A DNA stretch of 64,000 nt from Methylotenera versatilis 7 (GTDB taxonomy: Bacteria; Pseudomonadota; Gammaproteobacteria; Burkholderiales; Methylophilaceae): positions 1,364,001 through 1,428,000 of the forward strand of contig NZ_JUGF01000002.1 of the NCBI RefSeq assembly GCF_000799165.1, read 5' to 3'. Shown one piece after another: positions 44,912-52,301 of the stretch. Under the pieces are notes generated by a model. The model was not told where the DNA came from, did not search any database, and saw nothing but the letters and a program-made list of their open reading frames with translations. Position 1 is the stretch's first letter, and every line of letters starts with the position of its first letter. Made by a program: the position numbers and the translations under genes.

Positions 44912-46471
44912 TTATTTCGCCAATTCTGCCGCTTCAACTACCACCTTATAAAGCTGTACTTCTTGCGCTGTTCTAACCCGCTCACCAACTGCAACTTGAT
45001 TACGTTTTCCTGCTGCAACGCCATTAATCATCATCGGCCTGCTTTGTCCAATGGCGCGGCCTGTTTGTGCGTCGTATTTCACTACGCGTACTTGCACTCG
45101 GCCGATTGGCACAGAAGTGCCATTTTGCACAATCGCGTATAGATTACCTGCGTTATCTGCTTGCACGCCAGATTGTATGTATTTGGCTGGGTTGCGCGGT
45201 AAGTCAATGCGCATAGCACGCTCAGCGGCCTCTTTACCAATATCAGAGTTGGAGCTGGCCGCCATTTGGTAGTTTTGTAAGGCTAAATCGGTTTGGCCGC
45301 GACTTTCGGCAATTTGCCCCATTAGCGCATAACCTGGCGCGGTGGGCAGTAATTCATTTGCACGTTTTAAGTAAGGTTCGGCTTCGGTTTTTTTACCTAA
45401 GTTAAATAAGGCAATGCCCGTTTGAATATGCGGTTTGAAATAATCCGGTTGCATTTTGATGGCTTTTTCATAATAGCCAATTGCTTCTTGCGATTTTTTA
45501 TCGGTTAAAGCGATATCGCCTAATAATTCTTGAAATCGTGCTTCGCGCGGCTCACCTGCAATGGCTTGTTTTGCCAGTTTGGTTGCGGTAACGGTGTCCT
45601 TTTTGGCTAGCGCTTTTACGCCATCGTCATAAGCTTTGTAGGCGGCTTCGGTCGACTTTAATTTTTTTACTTTTTGTGCATACAACTCTTTGCCCCAGTT
45701 GCCACCTGCGCCGATTTTGGCAAGCGTTGCTTTATTGGCGGCTACACGCTCTGGTGAGGGCGGATGGCTGGCAAATAGTCCAGTAATAAAATCACTTTTT
45801 TTGTCTGCGCTCAGGCGTACAAACGTTTCCTGTAAAGTGACTGCGGCGGCTGGGTCGTAACCGGCTTTTTTCATATACAGCATGCCGTAGTAATCAGATT
45901 CTGATTCTGCATCGCGACCGTATTTGCTAGTGGTTAATTGTGCGCCAAGCTGTGATGCGCCGACAATTAAGTTGCCGTAATTACTGTTTTGCGCACCAAT
46001 ACCCACTGCAATCATGGCACCTTGCAATAGAATGCCGCGTTCCATGCCTTTTGCACCGTGGCGCGCGGCGGCATGTACAATCTCATGGCCCATCACAGCA
46101 GCTAATTCAGCTTCGCTATTTAACTCATACAATAAGCCACGATTAAACGCGATTTTCCCACCTGGCATCGCCCAGGCATTTGGCACCGAATCGTTCAATA
46201 CTACAAATTCATAAGGTAATTCTGGCCGGTCAGAAACCGCACCGAGGCGTTTTCCAATATCTTGCACATAGGCGGTTAATTCGGGGTCAATAATGTAATC
46301 ACCGCCTTGCGATTGGCGGGCAGGGGAGTAATTTTCTTTACCAATGGCGATTTCTTTGTCTTCAGATACAAACTGAAACTCTGTTTTTTTTGTGACAGGG
46401 TTTGTACCGCAGGCAGAAAGGCTTAAACCAATAGCGACTGTAATCAGTAGCGCAGAAAAGTGTTTAGACAT
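44912..46471 (-). CDS. M48 family metalloprotease with TPR repeats, lipoprotein
   Basis: Periplasmic or outer-membrane-attached zinc protease similar to BepA/YfgC and LoiP, which control quality of outer-membrane assembly. Start at ATG 46471, preceded by a strong GGGGGAG site. Signal peptide with lipobox LSAC (C21). The catalytic HEIVHAAARHG follows, then the third zinc ligand in ESESDYYG. From about residue 285 onward TPR units are readable (KQAIAGEPREARFQELLGDI, YYEKAIKMQPDYF, ANELLPTAPGYALMG). 519 residues. Near bamE in this genome, which fits an outer-membrane role. Confidence 0.9.
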   Translation of the reverse strand: MSKHFSALLITVAIGLSLSACGTNPVTKKTEFQFVSEDKEIAIGKENYSPARQSQGGDYIIDPELTAYVQDIGKRLGAVSDRPELPYEFVVLNDSVPNAWAMPGGKIAFNRGLLYELNSEAELAAVMGHEIVHAAARHGAKGMERGILLQGAMIAVGIGAQNSNYGNLIVGASQLGAQLTTSKYGRDAESESDYYGMLYMKKAGYDPAAAVTLQETFVRLSADKKSDFITGLFASHPPSPERVAANKATLAKIGAGGNWGKELYAQKVKKLKSTEAAYKAYDDGVKALAKKDTVTATKLAKQAIAGEPREARFQELLGDIALTDKKSQEAIGYYEKAIKMQPDYFKPHIQTGIALFNLGKKTEAEPYLKRANELLPTAPGYALMGQIAESRGQTDLALQNYQMAASSNSDIGKEAAERAMRIDLPRNPAKYIQSGVQADNAGNLYAIVQNGTSVPIGRVQVRVVKYDAQTGRAIGQSRPMMINGVAAGKRNQVAVGERVRTAQEVQLYKVVVEAAELAK

Positions 46472-46596
46472 GATTGACTCCCCCAATGCGAAGTTATTTA
46501 AAGCAGGCAAGGTAAATTCAACGTTTTGGCATCAAACAGGGCTGACGAGATGGCTATTTATTTTGCTACGCTTATTTTTTACTGTTTTTTGGTTAT

Positions 46597-47022
46597 TTAT
46601 TTTTTCTTGCCGCAAGGTTGGTCTGTGCAAATGCCATAAATCATCAGGGAATGTTCTTGCATTTTGAAGCCGCGAGATTCGGCCGCCTTTTGCTGGCGTT
46701 TTTCAATCTCTTCGTCGTAAAATTCTTCTACGCGACCACATTTAACACAGACGATATGGTCATGGTGCGTGCCTTCATTTATCTCAAATACCGCTTTTCC
46801 GCTTTCAAAATGATGGCGTGATAGCAAGCCGGCCTCTTCAAATTGCGTTAGTACGCGATAAACCGTTGCCAAGCCAACATCTTCACCCGTGGTAATTAAA
46901 ATTTTGTATACATCTTCTGCCGATAAATGGCGTTCTTTGCTGTTTTCAAACAACTCCAAAATTTTTAAACGTGGCAGGGTGGCTTTTAATCCAGCGTTTT
47001 TTAAATTGTTTTGATCATGCAT
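46597..47022 (-). CDS. fur: Ferric uptake regulator Fur
   Basis: Iron-responsive repressor. 141 residues: N-terminal winged helix with [18 protein letters not shown] and [18 protein letters not shown], dimerisation domain with the metal-binding [16 protein letters not shown] and a C-terminal Cys in QPCGKKK. Length and motifs match Fur rather than Zur or PerR. Divergent from bamE across 95 bp, an arrangement common in beta- and gammaproteobacteria. Confidence 0.95.
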   Translation of the reverse strand: MHDQNNLKNAGLKATLPRLKILELFENSKERHLSAEDVYKILITTGEDVGLATVYRVLTQFEEAGLLSRHHFESGKAVFEINEGTHHDHIVCVKCGRVEEFYDEEIEKRQQKAAESRGFKMQEHSLMIYGICTDQPCGKKK

Positions 47023-47117
47023 GATAGGTACTCAATAATAATAGGATGTTAATTTGTAGTTTTAGGCTGTTAGCCATCGTGGTATATTAACGCCAATTCA
47101 GTAATAAGTCTTTACCC

Positions 47118-48101
47118 ATGCATAAAACCATGCGCAGTTTATTGTTCCCTTTGTTCATTGCTTGCAGCACACTCATTGTTGGCTGCGGATCAAGCGTGCC
47201 TGTGATTAAGCCGTTTAAAATGGAAATCCAACAAGGCAATGTAGTCACCTCTAAAATGTTATTGCAGTTGCGCCCGGGCATGACCAAGTCGCAAGTGAAA
47301 TTTATTATGGGTACGCCGCTAGTCATTGATAGCTTTCATACCAATCGCTGGGATTATTTTTACCAGTTGCGTCAGGCAGGCAAAGTGGTTGAGCAGCGTC
47401 GGGTTATTTTAGACTTTGAAAAAGACTTATTAGCGCGAGTGCGTGGCGATGTTGTGCCACAGGGAACACCTGGCGCGGATACGGGCGCGGTTGTTTTATC
47501 TAAAGAACCGGCACCAGCAGCAGCGAAACCAGCAGAAAAAGAAGGGATTCTGGAGAATCTAAAGTTCTGGAAAGATAGCGAGGCTCCAAAGAATGGTGAA
47601 ACCCCAGAAGCGAAACCAAGCACTGAGTCCATAACGCCAGAATCAAAATCAGTGACGAATGAAATAGCACCAAACGATGCTGTTAAACATGAGCCGGCAT
47701 CAGAAATGACTGCGCCTGTTAACGAGTCGCCTGAAGCGTTGCCCGCTGCAGAAACGCCATCTATGTTAGCTGTCCCGATTCCAATTGCACCGGTTGAAGA
47801 TGCGCCAGTGATTGAATCTAAACCAACAGAAACTAAGCCGGTAGTTGCTCCAGCAGAAGCAATTCCGGCGGCCGATTTGCCGGTTAAGTCTGGTTCACCA
47901 GCCAAGCAGGATGAAGAGCGTATTTTTAGATTGGATCGAAATTTAGATGCTAAAAATATTGATTCGAGTAATGCAGCGCAAGAGCCTGCTAAAAATACAT
48001 CCAAACCGGCTGAACAACCAAATGCGGCAGAAGGCAAGCCGCAACCAGATGAAGAAGAGCCGGGTTATTTTGAAAGGATGTTAGAAAAGATCGGCTTTTA
48101 G
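47118..48101 (+). CDS. bamE: Outer-membrane assembly lipoprotein BamE with long C-terminal extension
   Basis: Component of the beta-barrel assembly machine. The signal peptide ends in the lipobox LIVGC (C23). Residues 30-118 form the BamE/SmpA domain: IQQGNVVTSKMLLQLRPGMTKSQ, VKFIMGTPLV, RWDYFYQLRQAG, RVILDFEKDLLARVRGD. About 200 further residues are Pro/Ala/Glu-rich and predicted disordered, ending in the short amphipathic GYFERMLEKIGF. E. coli BamE has only 113 residues in total, so the tail is the unusual part. Divergent from fur, upstream of dapB. Confidence 0.92.
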   Translation: MHKTMRSLLFPLFIACSTLIVGCGSSVPVIKPFKMEIQQGNVVTSKMLLQLRPGMTKSQVKFIMGTPLVIDSFHTNRWDYFYQLRQAGKVVEQRRVILDFEKDLLARVRGDVVPQGTPGADTGAVVLSKEPAPAAAKPAEKEGILENLKFWKDSEAPKNGETPEAKPSTESITPESKSVTNEIAPNDAVKHEPASEMTAPVNESPEALPAAETPSMLAVPIPIAPVEDAPVIESKPTETKPVVAPAEAIPAADLPVKSGSPAKQDEERIFRLDRNLDAKNIDSSNAAQEPAKNTSKPAEQPNAAEGKPQPDEEEPGYFERMLEKIGF

Positions 48102-48204
48102 TCTATTAAATTAAAGACGATTGATATTGTTAAGAATCAGCTGGATTTAGGAGCAAGTTTTAAAGCTTAAGCTGAAAATTAAATTTTAAGAATTAAATAT
48201 TAAA

Positions 48205-49011
48205 ATGATTAAAACAAAAATTGTAATTGCCGGCGTGACTGGGCGTATGGGACATGCGTTGCTAGAGGGCGTTTTTGCTGACCATGAGCTGCAATTGCAT
48301 GGCGCATTAGATCGCGCTAGTAGTCCGCAAATTGGCCGCGATGCGGGTGAGCAGTTTGGTCAAAATACGGGGGTAAAAATTACCAGCGATATTGACGCGG
48401 CACTGAAAGGTGCAGATGTTTTGATTGACTTTACAAGGCCAGAAGCGACTTTGCAGTATCTTGAAGCTTGTAAAAAGGCAAATGTAAAACATGTGATTGG
48501 TACCACTGGTTTTACAGCGGAAGAGAAGTTAACCATTGATGCGGCTGCCAAAAACATTGCCATTGTATTTGCACCCAATATGAGTGTTGGCGTGACTTTA
48601 TTGATTAACTTGGTTGAGCAAGCAGCAAAAATACTCAATGATGGGTATGACATTGAAGTGGTTGAAATGCATCACCGACATAAAGTGGATGCGCCATCAG
48701 GCACGGCGCTAAGGTTAGGCGAAGCTGCTGCGCAAGGCTTGGGCAAGGAGCTTAAAGATTGCGCGGTTTATGCGCGCGAGGGCGTTACCGGTGAGCGCGA
48801 AGCTGGCACAATTGGTTTTTCCACTTTACGTGGCGGTGATGTGGTGGGTGACCATACCGTGGTGCTGGCTGGTGTTGGTGAGCGCGTCGAGCTTACACAT
48901 AAAGCCAGTAGTCGCGCCACGTTCGCGCAAGGCGCTTTGCGTGCGGCCAAGTATCTAGGTGCTAAATCTTCTGGTTTATATGATATGAGAGATGTGCTGA
49001 GTTTGCGTTAG
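48205..49011 (+). CDS. dapB: 4-hydroxy-tetrahydrodipicolinate reductase
   Basis: NAD(P)H-dependent step of lysine and meso-diaminopimelate synthesis. 268 residues with the nucleotide-binding [31 protein letters not shown], and the substrate-binding [16 protein letters not shown] that carries the catalytic His and Lys. ATG at 48205. In related genomes dapB is directly followed by carA; here four minus-strand genes intervene. Confidence 0.97.
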   Translation: MIKTKIVIAGVTGRMGHALLEGVFADHELQLHGALDRASSPQIGRDAGEQFGQNTGVKITSDIDAALKGADVLIDFTRPEATLQYLEACKKANVKHVIGTTGFTAEEKLTIDAAAKNIAIVFAPNMSVGVTLLINLVEQAAKILNDGYDIEVVEMHHRHKVDAPSGTALRLGEAAAQGLGKELKDCAVYAREGVTGEREAGTIGFSTLRGGDVVGDHTVVLAGVGERVELTHKASSRATFAQGALRAAKYLGAKSSGLYDMRDVLSLR

Positions 49012-49064
49012 TTAAGCATTGAATGCTGATAGTTTGCTTATTTAAAGTGTAAGTAAGCTTAAAT

Positions 49065-49092
49065 AAAAAAGCCGCATTTATGCGGCTTTTTT
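49065..49092. terminator. Bidirectional terminator between dapB and the PEP-CTERM gene
   Basis: AAAAAAGCCGCA / TGCGGCTTTTTT with a TTTA loop: a 12-bp stem with A-tract and T-tract on either side, usable for both converging transcripts. Confidence 0.93.
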
Positions 49093-49114
49093 ATTGGTTA
49101 ATAACAATGTGTTA

Positions 49115-49645
49115 TTAAACTGATTTACGTCTAAAGCCAGCAAAGCCTAATAATGCAGAGCCAAATAGCCAAGCTGCTGCTGGAACTGGAACTGCTGATG
49201 GATTACCAAACTCTGCTTCGCCATTACGTGAAGCGATTGTAACATCTACATAACCATCGCTGCTGTTGTCTACTGAGCCATTGTAACCATTAACTGCTTC
49301 AAATAAACTAAAATTGAATGTTGAAACAGCAAGTACATAGCTGCCAATATTCAAATTGCGGTCAATGAATGAGCCTAGACCTACACCGCTATCGTCATCA
49401 GACTCGATGAACGTACCAACGCTTAATGGGCTAGCAAATAAATAAATGTACGGATCAACCTGACTACCAAATGCAGAGTTAGCAAAAATATCAAATGACC
49501 CTGCATCTGTCACGTTGAAATTAATGTATGCTACCGTTTGATCTGTTGGAAAGTTGTCCACTAAAACTGATGTGCTGATTGTATTTGCTTGTGCTGTGCC
49601 TGCAACTAAAGCAACTGACGCTAATAAAAGCTTAACTAGTTTCAT
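49115..49645 (-). CDS. PEP-CTERM sorting-domain protein
   Basis: 176-residue secreted protein. Signal peptide MKLVKLLLASVALVAGTAQA, a beta-rich middle with the Asp/Ser-rich SDDDSGVGLGSFIDRN, and a C-terminal PEP-CTERM tail: VPVPAAAWLFGSALLGFAG followed by FRRKSV. Such proteins are handled by an exosortase (EpsH/XrtA-type) and usually anchored or released with exopolysaccharide. A strong AAGGGGG ribosome site precedes the ATG. The exosortase is not in this window. Function of the mature part unknown. Confidence 0.9.
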   Translation of the reverse strand: MKLVKLLLASVALVAGTAQANTISTSVLVDNFPTDQTVAYINFNVTDAGSFDIFANSAFGSQVDPYIYLFASPLSVGTFIESDDDSGVGLGSFIDRNLNIGSYVLAVSTFNFSLFEAVNGYNGSVDNSSDGYVDVTIASRNGEAEFGNPSAVPVPAAAWLFGSALLGFAGFRRKSV

Positions 49646-49795
49646 TTTGTACCCCCTTAATGATAATAACTGCCCTTGATAAATCGGTAATATTTCACTA
49701 CAGCCCTATCATATTGGACTAATTTACATAAGAAAATAGCCCGTTTGGGTCACAGGCTATTAGGGTGAATTGCACTGAATTTAATTACATCAGGT

Positions 49796-50230
49796 TTATG
49801 TGCGCCATGGGTGTTTAGGCACGTTACAGACGCCCGCTACATCCACGCCAGCCTGCGCCACAAGATGGTCATTCTCAACGGTATCGCCACTTACGCCAAT
49901 GGCGCCGACTAAAATACCTTCGTTGTCGACGATGGGTAAGCCGCCAGGAAATGTAATTAATCCGTCATTCGAGTGCTCTATTCCGTATAGTGGCGAGCCT
50001 GGTACCGAAAGCTTGCCGATTTCACCGGAAGGCATAGCAAAATAACAGGCGGTTTTTGCTTTTTTAATCGCAATGTCAATACTGCCAACCCATGCATCAT
50101 CCATTCTGCTAAAGCTTTTTAAGTTGCCGCCAGAGTCCAGCACTGCGATACACATCTTAACGCCAATTTCTTTCGATTTTTCTACTGCTTTATCAATGAT
50201 TTGTTGCGCTTGTTCAAAGCTTACGTGCAT
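49796..50230 (-). CDS. GlcG/HbpS family (DUF336) protein
   Basis: 144 residues covering one complete GlcG/HbpS domain: [19 protein letters not shown], the conserved [31 protein letters not shown], and [20 protein letters not shown] near the C-terminus. Known members bind haem (HbpS), act in cobalamin or propanediol metabolism (PduO C-domain) or sit in glycolate operons (GlcG); none of those partners is next to it, so its role is open. No signal peptide. Alone on the minus strand with an AAGGA site. Confidence 0.85.
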   Translation of the reverse strand: MHVSFEQAQQIIDKAVEKSKEIGVKMCIAVLDSGGNLKSFSRMDDAWVGSIDIAIKKAKTACYFAMPSGEIGKLSVPGSPLYGIEHSNDGLITFPGGLPIVDNEGILVGAIGVSGDTVENDHLVAQAGVDVAGVCNVPKHPWRT

Positions 50231-50291
50231 GTAAATATCCTTTGGTTGTTAGAGATTATTAAATTTGTTGCTGTAAATATTGAGTTTCACC

Positions 50292-50468
50292 TTATATTTT
50301 CTTGCCGCCAGGGCCCGCAAAAAACCAGACAATCAAACCTAGCACTGGAAATATTAACACACCAAGAATCCACAATATTTTTTCGATGCCAGAAGCTGTG
50401 CTTTGAATGATTTTAATAATGGCGAAGATATCCAATATAAAAATGAGTAAGCCAATAATGGAGTACAT
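50292..50468 (-). CDS. Small membrane protein with PLDc_N-like domain
   Basis: A 58-residue protein, beginning MYSIIGLLIFILDIFA, starts at ATG 50468 behind a strong AGGGGAAG site. Two membrane helices (about 3-19 and 31-51) flank QSTASGIEKILW, and the end reads FPVLGLIVWFFAGPGGKKI. This matches the PLDc_N (phospholipase-nuclease N-terminal) domain that also occurs as stand-alone small membrane proteins. Function unknown; possibly envelope stress, since a CsbD gene lies next to it. Confidence 0.85.
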   Translation of the reverse strand: MYSIIGLLIFILDIFAIIKIIQSTASGIEKILWILGVLIFPVLGLIVWFFAGPGGKKI

Positions 50469-50593
50469 GTTACTTCCCCTTTTTGATCGTGCCGTTAATT
50501 TAATTAAGTTATTTTAATATTTTTGCTATTACACGTTTTTCAAGCATAACAGCTAAAAACAGCACAAAATTTATTTGTACTGTGGAATTAATG

Positions 50594-50800
50594 TTATTTA
50601 TATTTTTGTCTGTCTTGCCAATCGGCAATCTGCTTTTCAGCTTCCTCTTTATTTATACCGTAGGTTTCTTGGATTTTTCCTGCCAATTGATCGCGTTTAC
50701 CTGCGATTACATCTAGGTGGTCATCGGTAAGCTTTCCCCACTTTTCTTTAACACTCCCTTTTAATTGTTTCCAGTTACCTTCTACTTGATCCCAATTCAT
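50594..50800 (-). CDS. CsbD family general-stress protein
   Basis: 68 residues, hydrophilic, with the family pattern MNWDQVEGNWKQLKGSVKEKWG, LTDDHLDVIAGKRDQLAGKIQETYGI and KEEAEKQIADWQ. CsbD-like proteins are abundant, intrinsically flexible stress proteins (YjbJ in E. coli) without known activity. Strong AAGGA ribosome site. Part of the four-gene minus-strand set placed between dapB and carA. Confidence 0.9.
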   Translation of the reverse strand: MNWDQVEGNWKQLKGSVKEKWGKLTDDHLDVIAGKRDQLAGKIQETYGINKEEAEKQIADWQDRQKYK

Positions 50801-50907
50801 GATGTTATCCTTAACTTAAAATGATAATTAAATAGTAAATAGCCGTTTAAGTAGTTTTAAATGGCTTGTGGTCATTTAAAGCTTAAATCATGCAGCAACA
50901 CATCAGC

Positions 50908-51000
50908 TTAAGGCTTAACTTTATGTCAGAATCGTCTGATAGGTTTGTATTTCAGGCTGACTAAATGACAATCTTCAGGTGGAAATTGTTAAGCCTTAAC
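50908..51000. promoter_or_regulatory. Pair of operator-like repeats upstream of carA
   Basis: TTAAGGCTTAAC at 50908-50919 and TTAAGCCTTAAC at 50989-51000, 81 bp apart and differing by one base. Each is itself nearly palindromic (TTAAG-N-CTTAA), and the two also form a perfect 12-bp inverted repeat. The second abuts the -35 box of the carA promoter. Confidence 0.55.
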
Positions 51001-51029
51001 TTGAGGTTGGGGCGAATTGCGGCTATAAT
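51001..51029 (+). promoter_or_regulatory. Sigma-70 promoter for carAB
   Basis: TTGAGG (51001-51006), exact 17-bp spacer, TATAAT (51024-51029). Predicted start near 51036, which leaves a leader of about 115 nt before carA. Confidence 0.75.
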
Positions 51030-51041
51030 GTCTTAATTCTG

Positions 51042-51076
51042 AAAACGGGAAGAGTTTATAAAGCTTTTCCCGTTTT
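51042..51076 (+). terminator. Attenuator-like hairpin in the carA leader
   Basis: AAAACGGGAAGAG pairs with CTTTTCCCGTTTT (13 bp, one G-U) over a 9-nt loop. It starts just after the predicted transcription start. The T-tract is inside the stem, so it may terminate early or shield the 5' end; either would regulate carAB. Confidence 0.6.
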
Positions 51077-51149
51077 GCGCATCTGCTCAAAGGTGTGTGT
51101 AAAGTGATGCCAGCAATGCTGTGCAGTGTCGAAATAAAGGAGCTCTAAG

Positions 51150-52301
51150 GTGTCGAAAACAATTCCAGCGGTTTTAGTGTTAGCAGATGGGACTGTTTTT
51201 AAAGGCATTTCAATTGGCGCTTCTGGGCATACAGTCGGTGAGGTGGTTTTTAATACCGCGATGACTGGCTATCAAGAAATCCTCACTGATCCTTCCTATA
51301 CCAAACAAATCGTCACACTTACTTATCCGCATATCGGCAACACAGGGACCAATGCGGAAGATGTAGAATCCAATCAAGTTTACGCAGCGGGTTTAATCAT
51401 TCGCGATTTACCACTTTTAGAATCTAATTTCCGTAGCAATCAAACTTTATCTGAATATTTAGTCGCCAATAATGTTGTGGCGATTGCAGATATCGATACG
51501 CGCAAGTTAACACGTATTTTGCGTGAAAAAGGTGCGCAAGCTGGCTGTATTCTGGCTGGTGAAAATGCTACTCAAGAAATTGAGATAAAAAAAGCGTTAA
51601 GTCTGGCGCAAAGCTTTCCTGGCTTAGCAGGTATGGATTTAGCAAAAGTCGTTAGCTGTAAAACAGCTTATGAGTTTAACGATGGTGAATGGTCGTTGGG
51701 TAAAGGTTTTGAAGCGCCCGAGAAAACCAGGTTTCATGTTGTCGCTTTTGATTACGGTGTTAAGCAAAATATTCTGCGCATGCTGGTTTCACGCGGCTGT
51801 AAAGTAACTGTGCTACCGGCGCAAGCTACGGCAGAACAAGCATTAAGCTACCAACCAGACGGCATCTTTTTGTCGAACGGACCTGGTGATCCTGAACCCT
51901 GCGATTACGCGATTAAAGCGATTAAAACATTGGTGGATTCAGGTATTCCGACATTCGGCATTTGTTTAGGCCATCAATTGTTGGCTTTAGCCAGTGGCGC
52001 GAAAACCGTGAAGATGAAATTTGGACATCATGGTGCTAATCATCCAGTGCAAGACGTTGAAACAAAGCGCGTTTATATCACCAGTCAAAACCATGGCTTT
52101 GCGGCAGACCCAGCCACTTTGCCTGTCAATATCAAGATAACGCATATCTCGTTATTTGATGGCAGTTTGCAAGGCATTGCACGCACAGATAAGCCTGCAT
52201 TCAGTTTTCAGGGACATCCTGAAGCGAGTCCAGGTCCAACAGAAATGAGTGAATTATTTGATCAATTTATATCGCTTATGCAGAAAAAGGAAGCAGCGTA
52301 A
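51150..52301 (+). CDS. carA: Carbamoyl-phosphate synthase small subunit
   Basis: Glutaminase subunit that feeds ammonia to CarB for carbamoyl phosphate, precursor of arginine and pyrimidines. 383 residues: N-terminal CarA domain and a class I amidotransferase domain (about 195-375) with the nucleophile Cys in [12 protein letters not shown] and the His/Glu pair in [13 protein letters not shown] start with AGGAG upstream. Overlaps carB through TAATG. The carbamoyl phosphate could also supply the WapO-like carbamoyltransferase in this window (inference). Confidence 0.97.
   Translation: MSKTIPAVLVLADGTVFKGISIGASGHTVGEVVFNTAMTGYQEILTDPSYTKQIVTLTYPHIGNTGTNAEDVESNQVYAAGLIIRDLPLLESNFRSNQTLSEYLVANNVVAIADIDTRKLTRILREKGAQAGCILAGENATQEIEIKKALSLAQSFPGLAGMDLAKVVSCKTAYEFNDGEWSLGKGFEAPEKTRFHVVAFDYGVKQNILRMLVSRGCKVTVLPAQATAEQALSYQPDGIFLSNGPGDPEPCDYAIKAIKTLVDSGIPTFGICLGHQLLALASGAKTVKMKFGHHGANHPVQDVETKRVYITSQNHGFAADPATLPVNIKITHISLFDGSLQGIARTDKPAFSFQGHPEASPGPTEMSELFDQFISLMQKKEAA

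Larger units (their letters stand above)
50801..51149. other. 349-bp upstream region of carAB
   Basis: The only gene-free stretch above 300 bp. It holds two copies of TTAAG-N-CTTAAC (50908-50919 and 50989-51000), a sigma-70 promoter (51001-51029), an attenuator-like hairpin (51042-51076) and the AGGAG site of carA. A 24-codon frame at 50890-50964 is present but unsupported. Confidence 0.7.

Noticed and set aside
47372-48037. 221-codon open frame antisense to bamE
   Set aside because: It mirrors the Pro/Ala/Glu-rich bamE tail; composition is Ser/Gly/Ala-biased without a domain, signal or ribosome site.
50890-50964. 24-codon frame upstream of carA as a leader peptide
   Set aside because: It ends before the predicted carA promoter, has no ribosome binding site and no runs of Arg or other regulatory codons.
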